The notes below the pieces were generated by a model. That model was not told the origin of the DNA. It did no database searches and saw nothing but the letters and a program-made list of their open reading frames with translations. From Candidatus Magasanikiibacteriota bacterium (lineage in GTDB: Bacteria > Patescibacteriota > Patescibacteriia > Magasanikbacterales > UBA922): a stretch of DNA of 5,622 nt. Shown in pieces: positions 1-5,581 of this stretch (position 1 is its first letter; each line of letters opens with the position of its first letter). Both the position numbers and the translations under genes were made by a program. Location of the stretch: contig JAHFIC010000043.1 in assembly GCA_023246555.1 (NCBI GenBank), forward strand, positions 1 to 5,622. Reading direction: 5' to 3'.

Positions 1-38
1 ACAGTGTGGATTTTGTTTTTTTGGGCATATTTAGTGAG

Positions 39-52
39 TTTAACCGGTTAAA
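39..52. promoter_or_regulatory. 14-bp perfect palindrome, possible operator
   Basis: The sequence TTTAACCGGTTAAA is its own reverse complement. It lies about 100 bp upstream of the likely GTG start of the first gene and just before a weak SD-like AAAGGTGG. Its position would suit a repressor site near the promoter, but I could not assign a convincing -35/-10 pair here, so the operator role is inference. Confidence 0.3.
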
Positions 53-67
53 GGTGGATATTTTAGC

Positions 68-151
68 ATGGTTAAAACAAAAAAACACCTTTTCAGGAGC
101 CAAATTGGTAACGGTATCCCTCAATATCAGCAACGAAAAGGAGGGAAGTAA
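68..151 (+). CDS. possible 27-aa basic leader peptide
   Basis: This short ORF starts at ATG 68 and stops at TAA 149-151, one base before the GTG start (153) of the next gene. It is preceded by an SD-like AAAGGTGG (50-57) about 10 nt upstream. The predicted peptide is rich in Lys, Arg and Gln and begins MVKTKKHLF. The stop codon falls beside the SD and start of the downstream gene, an arrangement seen in translational coupling and leader-peptide control. The ORF also runs through the 97-120 element. No homology is recognised and a chance ORF is quite possible. Confidence 0.25.
   Translation: MVKTKKHLFRSQIGNGIPQYQQRKGGK
97..120 (+). promoter_or_regulatory. leader element complementary to the 5501-5524 RNA segment
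   Basis: This 24-nt stretch of the first gene's leader has the core GGTAACGGTA (107-116). It is the reverse complement of 5501-5524 at 21 of 24 positions. Its last four bases (117-120) belong to a segment that can pair with the gene's SD. The match is seen directly in the sequence, and its role as an RNA target is inference. Confidence 0.45.
138..145 (+). promoter_or_regulatory. strong ribosome binding site deciding the GTG 153 start
   Basis: AAGGAGGG is a near-ideal SD, with about 8 nt between its GGAGG core and GTG 153. It is the reason for preferring GTG 153 over the in-frame GTG at 6. Two upstream segments can pair with it in RNA: 117-122 (TCCCTC) with 141-146, and 88-94 (CCTTTTC) with 135-141. 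The two pairings exclude each other. Confidence 0.7.
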
Positions 152-152
152 C

Positions 153-821
153 GTGACATGGCTATCTCTTTTGCTGGGTATTGCTACTGCTGGCACTGCG
201 GTGTATGTGGGACGCCGACCGCTGTCCCGTTTCGTTGAATGGTTTGATCATCGAGGGTGGCTCCTCGATCACTCCACCCAATGGCGGGGATTCATTCAAG
301 ATCGAAACAAAATCGAGAAACTCAAGAGGTTCGACGATATCGGACGCGCAATCTGGATACTCGTGCCGGACACAGAGCCTTTCGAAGAGGCCCGAAAAGG
401 CCTTAACGAACAAATTGCCACGATGCGCCTTCTGTACGAAGAGCTCGTCGATCGTACTGAAGCGGTTCGTGATCAGCAACGACGAATCACAAATATCCGT
501 GGAGGTTCCGAAGCAGTAAAACACCTCCAAGCTGCCCTTGATCGGCAAAGTACCACACAGCACGATCTGCTCAGAAAAATGGACGGCATCCTGGGCCACA
601 CTGCTGAAGCGCTGGGCCGTCTCGATGGGCGTGCGATCGATGACGCTCTCCTGATCATCGAGGGCGCACAAGAAGCGCTTACCAAAGAATTCAAGCACAT
701 CGAGGCAGACTCAGACCCGCGGAAGGCTTTGGAGCTTCCGCAGAATGTCGTCGAATTCAAAAAAAGATCGGCTGACGAAACGTCCCCTGGGAACGAAGAA
801 AAAAAAGACGACCTCCCGTGA
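153..821 (+). CDS. membrane-anchored coiled-coil-like protein of unknown function
   Basis: I do not recognise this gene. Counted from GTG 153 the protein is 222 aa. Residues 3-20 form a hydrophobic segment (WLSLLLGIATAGTAVYVG) followed by RRPLSR, which reads as an N-terminal membrane anchor with a cytoplasmic remainder. Residues about 80-145 are highly charged, rich in Glu, Arg and Gln, and probably helical or coiled-coil. The last 25 residues are very polar and likely disordered. An in-frame GTG at position 6 would add 49 residues that lack an SD and would sit before the membrane segment. The strong SD at 138-145 favours 153. The gene stands alone on its strand, converges on ribD with 14 bp between the stop codons, and has its own intrinsic terminator. 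Confidence 0.75.
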   Translation: MTWLSLLLGIATAGTAVYVGRRPLSRFVEWFDHRGWLLDHSTQWRGFIQDRNKIEKLKRFDDIGRAIWILVPDTEPFEEARKGLNEQIATMRLLYEELVDRTEAVRDQQRRITNIRGGSEAVKHLQAALDRQSTTQHDLLRKMDGILGHTAEALGRLDGRAIDDALLIIEGAQEALTKEFKHIEADSDPRKALELPQNVVEFKKRSADETSPGNEEKKDDLP

Positions 822-835
822 TCGAATCACACGGA

Positions 836-1888
836 TCAGTGAACCCCGCGCCACGACTTATCTCGTTCGGCGCGGCTTTTTTTCTCCATACCCAGATACC
901 CGATAAACCAAGCATCAGCACCGCGAATCTCCCAACGGCTTTTTGAAAACCGAATATACCCAAAAGGGAATCGTGGTGCGTTTAGATCATGCGCCACCTG
1001 CGGCGTCACCGTGACCATGAGCTTGTCTACCAACCTCCCGCGTAAAAAACTCTGTGCCAATTTGGCTCCACCCTCTACCAGAACACTCATGACCCCACGC
1101 CTCCCAAGCTCCCGAAGCGCCGCGGCAAGCGATGACGAAAAAACCAACGTCTCTCCTGGCTCATGAAAAACTTTCGCGCTTTTTTGCACCCGACCGCGTC
1201 GGTCAAAAATCACTCGCACCGGATTTCTTGACCGCTGGCCTTTTCGACGTGCGGTTAACAGCGGATTGTCTATCAAAATGCTTTCCGAACCCAATGCGAT
1301 CGCGTCATAGAGCTGCCGCAATTCATGGACGTAGGCGTAGGATTCAGGGGAACTGAAACCACTTCTGGTTCCTTTTTTAAGGGTGAGCGCGCCATCCAAC
1401 GTCACAGCAACTTTGAGAAGGACAAACGGCCGTCCGGTCACAATCCACTTCGCATACGTTTCGTTTAGTTCGCGACTTTCTTTTTCCAACACGCCGACAT
1501 CCACGCGTATCCCTGCCCGCCGAAGCGCGCGAATTCCCCGCCCCGCCACGGCGGGATTCGGATCTTTCATGCCGACGACGACGCGCGTGACCCCAGCGCG
1601 AATAATTTCCGGCACGCACGGCGGTGTTTTTTTATCGGTATGAACACATGGCTCCAGATTAATGTACATGCTGTCAGCTGTCAGCTGTCGGCTTTTGGCT
1701 TGTTTGATCGCAGAAATTTCCGCATGCGCACCGCCAAACTTTTTGTGATACCCCTCCGCAACAATTGCTCCGTCTTTCACAATCACACACCCAGCCATGG
1801 GGTTCGGCGAAACAAAACCAGCGCCCAAACGCGCTAATTCAAACGTTCGGCGCATAAAAAACTCGTCACCAGAAGATACTCGTTTCAT
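836..1888 (-). CDS. ribD: bifunctional riboflavin biosynthesis deaminase/reductase RibD
   Basis: RibD deaminates the pyrimidine product of GTP cyclohydrolase II and then reduces its ribosyl side chain with NADPH, giving 5-amino-6-ribitylamino-uracil phosphate. The 350-aa protein has both family domains. The N-terminal zinc deaminase shows PNPMAGCVIV (28-37), HAE (55-57, zinc His and catalytic Glu) and the zinc cysteines C81 and C91 in EPC...TPPC. That cysteine spacing is one residue longer than in E. coli or B. subtilis. The reductase begins near residue 150 (PFVLLKVAVTLDGA) and includes IDNPLLTAR (206-214) and VLVEGGAKLAQSFL (269-282). The ATG at 1888 fits the family N-terminus, since DEFFMRRTFELA aligns with E. 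coli DEYYMARALKLA. It lies 34 bp after ribBA with no clear SD, so it is probably co-transcribed with it. The last roughly 17 residues (KKSRAERDKSW...) go beyond the usual family end and are encoded by the opposing gene's terminator. Confidence 0.95.
   Translation of the reverse strand: MKRVSSGDEFFMRRTFELARLGAGFVSPNPMAGCVIVKDGAIVAEGYHKKFGGAHAEISAIKQAKSRQLTADSMYINLEPCVHTDKKTPPCVPEIIRAGVTRVVVGMKDPNPAVAGRGIRALRRAGIRVDVGVLEKESRELNETYAKWIVTGRPFVLLKVAVTLDGALTLKKGTRSGFSSPESYAYVHELRQLYDAIALGSESILIDNPLLTARRKGQRSRNPVRVIFDRRGRVQKSAKVFHEPGETLVFSSSLAAALRELGRRGVMSVLVEGGAKLAQSFLRGRLVDKLMVTVTPQVAHDLNAPRFPFGYIRFSKSRWEIRGADAWFIGYLGMEKKSRAERDKSWRGVH
846..883 (+). terminator. intrinsic terminator of the 153-821 gene
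   Basis: Arms CCGCGCC (846-852) and GGCGCGG (869-875) pair perfectly. Inside them ACGA (853-856) pairs with TCGT (863-866) around a CTTATC loop, with a two-base bulge. The stem is followed by C and seven T (877-883). It starts 25 bp after the TGA. The whole element lies inside the 3' end of the convergent ribD coding sequence. Confidence 0.85.
1671..1691. repeat. three tandem 7-bp repeats inside ribD
   Basis: The plus strand reads CTGTCAG, CTGTCAG, CTGTCGG in tandem. On the coding strand this encodes part of the stretch KSRQLTADS, in the normally variable loop between the HAE motif and the zinc-cysteine motif of RibD. The unit length is not a multiple of three. Confidence 0.7.
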
Positions 1889-1922
1889 GTGCTATCAAAA
1901 AAAAATTCCTATTTTCTACTCT

Positions 1923-3128
1923 CTAGATTCTCTGCAGAAGATGCCCCAACTTTTCTTTTTTCGTCAGCAAATATTTCTTATTCCATTCGTTTGGCGCAAT
2001 CTCGATCGGCACCTGCTCCACCACTTCGAGCCCATATCCAGATATCCCGGCTAATTTTTTTGGGTTGTTGGTCAGGAGCCGAAGACTCCGCACTCCCAGA
2101 TCCGCTAAAATCTGCGCGCCAATGCCATACTCGCGAAGATCCTCTGGAAAACCGAGACGCGTATTGGCTTCGACCGTGTCGAGCCCTTCTTTCTGTTGCA
2201 GTTCATAGGCACGAATTTTATTCACCAATCCGATTCCTCGTCCTTCTTGTTTCATATATAAAAGCACGCCGCATCCGGCTTCTTCGATAAGCTCAAGTGC
2301 GCAATCAAGCTGAGGACCACAATCACAATGACGGGAAGAGAGCACATCGCCTGTAAAACATTCTGAATGCACGCGTACCAAGACGGGGCCATCGGCATTT
2401 GCGATATCTCCTTTGACCAAGGCTATCTGTTCCGCATCGTGCAAAAGATCGCGATAGATAAAAATTTTCCAAGCGCCAGACGCTGTTTCAAGATTGCTTT
2501 GTGCTTCAAGCCGAATAAATTTTTCATGTTTCCGCCGATAGTCAATCAGGTCGGCGACAGAAATCATAGTGAGCCCATGCATCTTGGCAAAGTTGTGGAG
2601 TTCTGGCAATCGCATCATGGTGCCGTCGTCTTTCATCAATTCCGAAATCACGGCCGCGGGAGTGAGATTTGCCATCCGGCACAAATCCACCGACGCTTCG
2701 GTATGCCCGGCGCGCCAGAGCACCCCGCCTTGCTTGGCCCGAAGCGGAAATACATGGCCTGGACGCGACAAATCACCCGGGACCACATCTCTCCGGATGG
2801 CTGTTTGAATCGTCTGGACGCGATCTTTTGCAGAAATACCCGTCAAAACACCATCTTTCGCGTCAATACTCACAGTAAATGCCGTTTCATTCTTTAGCGT
2901 ATTGCGCGAGACCATTGGCGGCAGATCGAGCCGGTCAGCAATGCCCTCGTCGAGCGATAGACACACGACCCCTCCGGTGTAACGGATCATAAATGCCATT
3001 TGTTCCGACGTGATCTTTTCTGCCGCAATGACCAAATCGCCCTCATTTTCACGCGTTTCGTCGTCAACCACCACCACCATTTTGCCATTTCGAATATCTT
3101 CGATGGCTTTCTCGATCCTGTCGAACAT
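1923..3128 (-). CDS. ribBA: bifunctional 3,4-dihydroxy-2-butanone-4-phosphate synthase / GTP cyclohydrolase II (RibBA)
   Basis: RibBA supplies both precursors of riboflavin: the four-carbon unit from ribulose 5-phosphate and the pyrimidine from GTP. The 401-aa length is typical. The N-terminal synthase domain (about 1-202) has DDETRENEGD (22-31), RPGHVFPLRA (122-131), GHTEASVDL (141-149) and SELMKDDGTMMR (162-173). The C-terminal cyclohydrolase II domain (about 215-401) has zinc ligands C257, C268 and C270 in SECFTGDVLSSRHCDCG, plus YMKQEGRGIGL (291-301), LGFPEDLREYGIGAQIL (325-341, with D330 and R332 matching the E. coli D126/R128 pair) and TNNPKK (353-358). The reading frame stays open upstream to 3293, but that extension overlaps the preceding gene and is unlike the family. 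ATG 3128 gives the family N-terminus FDRIEKAIEDIRNGK. It begins 13 bp after the upstream stop with no good SD, suggesting translational coupling. No FMN riboswitch is seen before it. Confidence 0.96.
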   Translation of the reverse strand: MFDRIEKAIEDIRNGKMVVVVDDETRENEGDLVIAAEKITSEQMAFMIRYTGGVVCLSLDEGIADRLDLPPMVSRNTLKNETAFTVSIDAKDGVLTGISAKDRVQTIQTAIRRDVVPGDLSRPGHVFPLRAKQGGVLWRAGHTEASVDLCRMANLTPAAVISELMKDDGTMMRLPELHNFAKMHGLTMISVADLIDYRRKHEKFIRLEAQSNLETASGAWKIFIYRDLLHDAEQIALVKGDIANADGPVLVRVHSECFTGDVLSSRHCDCGPQLDCALELIEEAGCGVLLYMKQEGRGIGLVNKIRAYELQQKEGLDTVEANTRLGFPEDLREYGIGAQILADLGVRSLRLLTNNPKKLAGISGYGLEVVEQVPIEIAPNEWNKKYLLTKKEKLGHLLQRI

Positions 3129-3141
3129 AAATGAAAACGTC

Positions 3142-4962
3142 TTACTCGTACAAGCGTTCAATCGAAACGTCCGTATAATAGTAGTGAAGAAGCGCCGCAA
3201 AATCAAGTCCTTCCTGTTTCGCCCGCGCCGACGCATCGAGCTGTGACATGCCGACGCCATGGCCTTTTTTTCCTCGGCCAGCGGCGCAATCATAGGTTGT
3301 TTTGACTGGCGTGAGCCATGGTTTCACCGACCCGCCCCACACTTCGGTCCAGCTCCGTGTCCGGCAATCCGAATTGGCGAAATACGGCGTCAAGACGACA
3401 TTGTTCTCATACCGCACCATGACCCCGCGCGTGGCATCGGCCGCCGCGACAAAGTTCGGCGTTATCCGTTCGCTCTCAATGCCGAGGTACAGCTGGTCTC
3501 CGGTCGTCGCCACGACATCAAAAATACCATACTTATTGCTCTGAATTGTCGCATAGGCATAACTGCGTTGAGCCACAGTCTGCGCTTTCAAATACTCTGA
3601 CGGAGCGCCATTGGAATTCTCGGCAATACCGCGGACATAGTCTTCGAGCAAAAGATCGTTCACAACCCAGATATTGGCTCGCGTTTCCCCGCGCCGGAAT
3701 TCAAACGCTCCCCGATAGCGGTTGAAATTCCCGGGCCCCTTCCAGCTCACTCGCCGCGTGTAATTCCATAAAATAAATGACGCGTGCGGATTGTTCGTGG
3801 GCGACAGCCGAATATAATCGTCCGACAGAATCTCCCTGCCGCCACCGTGAAAGGAATACTGGCCATTCTCCATTTTCAAAATTCCAAACTGCTGTCGCGG
3901 CAAGACGCCAACCTGTACCTGGCCGGAAAAAACATTGTACTCGTCGTCTTCCGAACGAAACTGGACAAATTCCGGCGACTGCCATAACCCGACGCGTATC
4001 CGAGGTTCTTCCGGCAAAAGATACGCTTGCGGCGGTAAAGGCTGCCCTGCACCAAACGGCTCTACATAATGATCCGGCGCGTTATCGGTGACCGTAATCG
4101 GAATTTCAATAACCGGCTCGTCGAGCACCGCGCCATCCACCTCAAGATGAAAGATTGCTGTATAGGTACCCACAGTGCGCGGCGCGCGGAACAATACCTC
4201 ATCCCGCGTCGTGCCGCCTCTGCTAACAACTTTATCTTTGCGAAAAACAACAATCGGATCAGCCCACGTCGCATCGGCAAACGAGGGCATTGCCGCGGCC
4301 ACGGAGATTTCTTGTTTTAAGACAAGGCCATAACGCTTCCACTCTCCCGTTCCCATATTTTGGAAACCGATAATAAGCGGGACCGGATCGCCGCCTTTCG
4401 CCTCGACAACTTTCGGACTCTGTAAAAATGAATTCGCCTTCGCCGACGATGGCGCCGTGGCAGGGACAGGATCGGGCGTTGCCTTCGTATTCGGCACAAC
4501 ATTGATTTTTAGATAAAAATATCCGCCCGCAACCCAACTGTAATTCTCCGCCGCGAGGTAAAATTCTTCCTCGTAGGTTCCCGACGTTGCCGGAGCCGAG
4601 AGCGCGATGGTCACTTCTCCTGTCTCACCCGGCTTCACGGATTTTAGGATAGCCGCGGTTTGTTTGCTACTCGTCCACGATGGACTGCGAAACAGCGATG
4701 CGCGGTCTCTGGGTTCGACCGTATACGCCGATACATACCGCGCGCCCGTGGCATTCCACGTCGCCGTTCCCGTATTCCGAAAACGAATCGTCACCTGCTG
4801 TGTCTCGCCGGCAGAAATGACAATCGGGTCGACAATCGACTGCGAAACAAAACGCGCGCTATAGGCGTCGTCGCGAATCGTTGGCTTTGGGTCTTTTGCC
4901 TCTGCGGCGGCGGGAAGAAGCGCGGCAAAAAGGAAAATAAGAAAAAATCGTTTCAACATCAT
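3142..4962 (-). CDS. secreted SpoIID/LytB-domain protein with two Ig-like domains
   Basis: SpoIID-family proteins are peptidoglycan lytic transglycosylases or amidase activators, so a cell-wall role outside the membrane is likely. Starts are possible at 4971, 4962 and 4959 (MVLMMLKRF...). I choose 4962 because the promoter's expected start point lies downstream of 4971. From 4971 the protein is 609 aa, and the numbering here follows that. Residues 6-25 are a signal peptide (LKRFFLIFLFAALLPAAAEA, cleavage after AEA, no lipobox Cys). Ig-like domain 1 is about 44-158 (RFRNTGTATWN is typical of the NBR1/CARDB type). A Pro/Ala/Thr-rich linker follows, then Ig-like domain 2 at about 181-295. The SpoIID domain spans about 323-607, with LLEDYVRGIAE (441-451, E451 a candidate catalytic residue), AQTVAQRSYAY (464-474), TTGDQLYLG (489-497) and GKKGHGVGMSQLDA (567-580). 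C536 and C562 could form a disulfide. It is the first gene of the transcript leading into ribBA and ribD. Confidence 0.88.
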   Translation of the reverse strand: MMLKRFFLIFLFAALLPAAAEAKDPKPTIRDDAYSARFVSQSIVDPIVISAGETQQVTIRFRNTGTATWNATGARYVSAYTVEPRDRASLFRSPSWTSSKQTAAILKSVKPGETGEVTIALSAPATSGTYEEEFYLAAENYSWVAGGYFYLKINVVPNTKATPDPVPATAPSSAKANSFLQSPKVVEAKGGDPVPLIIGFQNMGTGEWKRYGLVLKQEISVAAAMPSFADATWADPIVVFRKDKVVSRGGTTRDEVLFRAPRTVGTYTAIFHLEVDGAVLDEPVIEIPITVTDNAPDHYVEPFGAGQPLPPQAYLLPEEPRIRVGLWQSPEFVQFRSEDDEYNVFSGQVQVGVLPRQQFGILKMENGQYSFHGGGREILSDDYIRLSPTNNPHASFILWNYTRRVSWKGPGNFNRYRGAFEFRRGETRANIWVVNDLLLEDYVRGIAENSNGAPSEYLKAQTVAQRSYAYATIQSNKYGIFDVVATTGDQLYLGIESERITPNFVAAADATRGVMVRYENNVVLTPYFANSDCRTRSWTEVWGGSVKPWLTPVKTTYDCAAGRGKKGHGVGMSQLDASARAKQEGLDFAALLHYYYTDVSIERLYE

Positions 4963-4973
4963 AAGTACCATTT

Positions 4974-5002
4974 AGTATAGAAAATTTCTGACCTTGTTTC
5001 AA
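4974..5002 (-). promoter_or_regulatory. sigma70-type promoter for the spoIID-like-ribBA-ribD cluster
   Basis: On the minus strand, -35 TTGAAA (5002-4997) and -10 TATACT (4979-4974) are separated by exactly 17 bp. Each box matches the consensus at five of six positions or nearly so. The expected transcription start, about 7 nt past the -10, falls near 4967. That leaves only 4-5 nt before ATG 4962, so the mRNA would be almost leaderless, in agreement with the lack of an SD. Confidence 0.75.
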
Positions 5003-5022
5003 GTCATGAAACGACGTACGAT
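4994..5022 (+). promoter_or_regulatory. possible divergent promoter for the 5031-5324 gene
   Basis: On the plus strand, TTGTTT (4994-4999) and TACGAT (5017-5022) are separated by 17 bp. The matches are modest (3/6 and 4/6). The expected start near 5029 would place ATG 5031 at or within 1-2 nt of the 5' end. The -35 overlaps that of the minus-strand promoter within CTTGTTTCAAG (4993-5003), a small inverted repeat. Confidence 0.4.
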
Positions 5023-5030
5023 AGATGCGT

Positions 5031-5324
5031 ATGAGCGAACAAGAAACACTGCCTCTGGCAGACCAAATCTTCGATCGGGCGAAACAAGTATTACGCGAGA
5101 GTACGAATTTAAGCGCTGAGGGCGCTCTCTTTCGCGCTTTGGACGAATTAGGCCTTAAAAAACCTGCGGAACGTGCCGAATTTGTAGGTATTCTTTTGGG
5201 TAAAATGAGGGAAGCTAGAAAAGAAATCAAACTGGATGTACGGCAAGATCGGGGTTGGTCAGTACGCCTCGCTGAAAAAGCGGCCGAAAACCCCACCCAC
5301 GCGGCTAGGACGCACGAAGAGTAA
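5031..5324 (+). CDS. small charged helical protein of unknown function
   Basis: No family is recognised. The protein is 97 aa from ATG 5031 (MSEQETLPLADQIF), or 99 aa from the in-frame ATG at 5025. I prefer 5031 because the candidate promoter would start transcription near 5029. There is no SD for either. It has no signal peptide, membrane segment or cysteine. It is rich in Glu, Lys, Arg, Ala and Leu and probably mostly helical, with a central SAEGALFRALDELGLKKPAE. The tail (ENPTHAARTHEE) looks disordered. The steady coding pattern with ATG and TAA, filling the space between a divergent promoter and the next promoter, supports a real gene. It is transcribed away from the SpoIID-like cluster. 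Confidence 0.65.
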   Translation: MSEQETLPLADQIFDRAKQVLRESTNLSAEGALFRALDELGLKKPAERAEFVGILLGKMREARKEIKLDVRQDRGWSVRLAEKAAENPTHAARTHEE

Positions 5325-5349
5325 TTTCGCTTAAATAAGGCAAAATATC

Positions 5350-5387
5350 GCACAAATCGACCCCTTGACAAAAGGGTGTTTTTGTGC
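5350..5387. promoter_or_regulatory. nested inverted repeats covering the -35 region of the 5365 promoter
   Basis: GCACAAA (5350-5356) and TTTGTGC (5381-5387) are perfect inverted repeats ending right at the -10 box. Inside them CCCTT (5362-5366) pairs with AAGGG (5372-5376), followed by TGTTTTT. The inner hairpin could be a weak terminator for the preceding gene, or the outer arms could be a repressor site controlling the promoter. The sequence does not decide between these. Confidence 0.35.
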
Positions 5388-5393
5388 TAAACT
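5365..5393 (+). promoter_or_regulatory. strong extended -10 promoter
   Basis: A perfect -35 TTGACA (5365-5370), a 17-bp spacer and -10 TAAACT (5388-5393) preceded by TGC, the extended -10 motif. The expected transcription start is near 5400. No main protein gene follows inside the window. The transcript begins with a hairpin, which points to a structured RNA or a regulated leader. Confidence 0.8.
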
Positions 5394-5497
5394 CATTTGT
5401 TCTGACAATAGTGTTTTGTCGGAACCTAATCCACCAGCCCCGACGAGGGACATTGCATGGCGGCTGTCCAAAGGACACCCGCCGGAAAGGAGCCGTC

Positions 5498-5581
5498 ATG
5501 GGGTTACCGTTACCTTTTTGGCTCTTTTTCACCAACAATCACCGGCCACTGGGCCGTTTTTTTGATGCTCATTTCGAGTGA
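5498..5581 (+). CDS. possible 27-aa small ORF inside the structured RNA
   Basis: ATG 5498 follows a good SD, AAAGGAG (5486-5492), at 5-nt spacing and reads 27 codons to TGA 5579-5581. The peptide starts MGLPLPFWLFF and is hydrophobic and aromatic in its first half. The intrinsic terminator (5543-5563) lies within the ORF, so a terminated transcript would lack the stop codon. That fits either a leader ORF whose translation opens the terminator, or a chance ORF. The start codon is part of the long-range helix described for the RNA. Confidence 0.3.
   Translation: MGLPLPFWLFFTNNHRPLGRFFDAHFE
5501..5524 (+). promoter_or_regulatory. segment of the structured RNA complementary to leader 97-120
   Basis: The segment contains TACCGTTACC (5505-5514), which pairs perfectly with 107-116. 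TTTGGCTC (5517-5524) pairs perfectly with 97-104. The three mismatches would all be U-U. It lies between the start codon helix and the terminator stem, in a pyrimidine-rich stretch that is mostly unpaired, as expected of an sRNA seed. The function is inferred. Confidence 0.45.
5543..5563 (+). terminator. intrinsic terminator of the structured RNA
   Basis: CGGCC (5543-5547) and GGCCG (5552-5556) form a GC-only stem with an ACTG loop, followed at once by seven T (5557-5563). The stem is short but the geometry is typical. Confidence 0.7.

Larger units (their letters stand above)
5400..5563 (+). ncRNA. putative structured small RNA or attenuated leader, about 165 nt
   Basis: The unit runs from the predicted start of the 5365 promoter to the 5543-5563 terminator. 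It contains three helices. A 5' hairpin pairs TTCTGACAA (5400-5408) with TTGTCGGAA (5416-5424), with one G-T wobble. A hairpin at 5459-5483 has arms GGCGG/CCGCC and TGTCC/GGACA, one C-C mismatch and an AAA loop. A long-range helix pairs CCCCGACG (5438-5445) with CGTC plus GGGG (5494-5497, 5500-5503), enclosing that hairpin and bulging the AT of an ATG. The region 5501-5540 is pyrimidine-rich and mostly unpaired apart from that helix. It matches no riboswitch, 6S, SRP or tmRNA consensus that I could recall. It may be a free sRNA or the leader of a gene beyond the window. Confidence 0.5.

Noticed and set aside
78..91. Correct identification of a regulatory role for the A-rich run near 78-85
   Set aside because: The run is simple low-complexity sequence, and I could not attach a promoter UP-element or other defined function to it.
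6..152. N-terminal extension of the first protein from GTG 6
   Set aside because: It has no SD, would put 49 residues before the membrane segment, and ignores the near-perfect SD placed for GTG 153. It cannot be fully excluded because the frame stays open to the window edge.
1897..1905. Nine-T run on the minus strand between ribBA and ribD as a terminator
   Set aside because: No GC-rich hairpin precedes it, so it is unlikely to stop transcription between the two genes.
3129..3293. 55-residue N-terminal extension of RibBA
   Set aside because: It overlaps the end of the SpoIID-like gene and does not resemble the RibB family. ATG 3128 gives the usual N-terminus and length.
5459..5503. Known riboswitch (FMN, guanidine) or SRP RNA from the GGAAAGGAGCC segment
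   Set aside because: The conserved cores of these classes, as I recall them, are not present. GGAAAGGAG reads better as an SD for ATG 5498.
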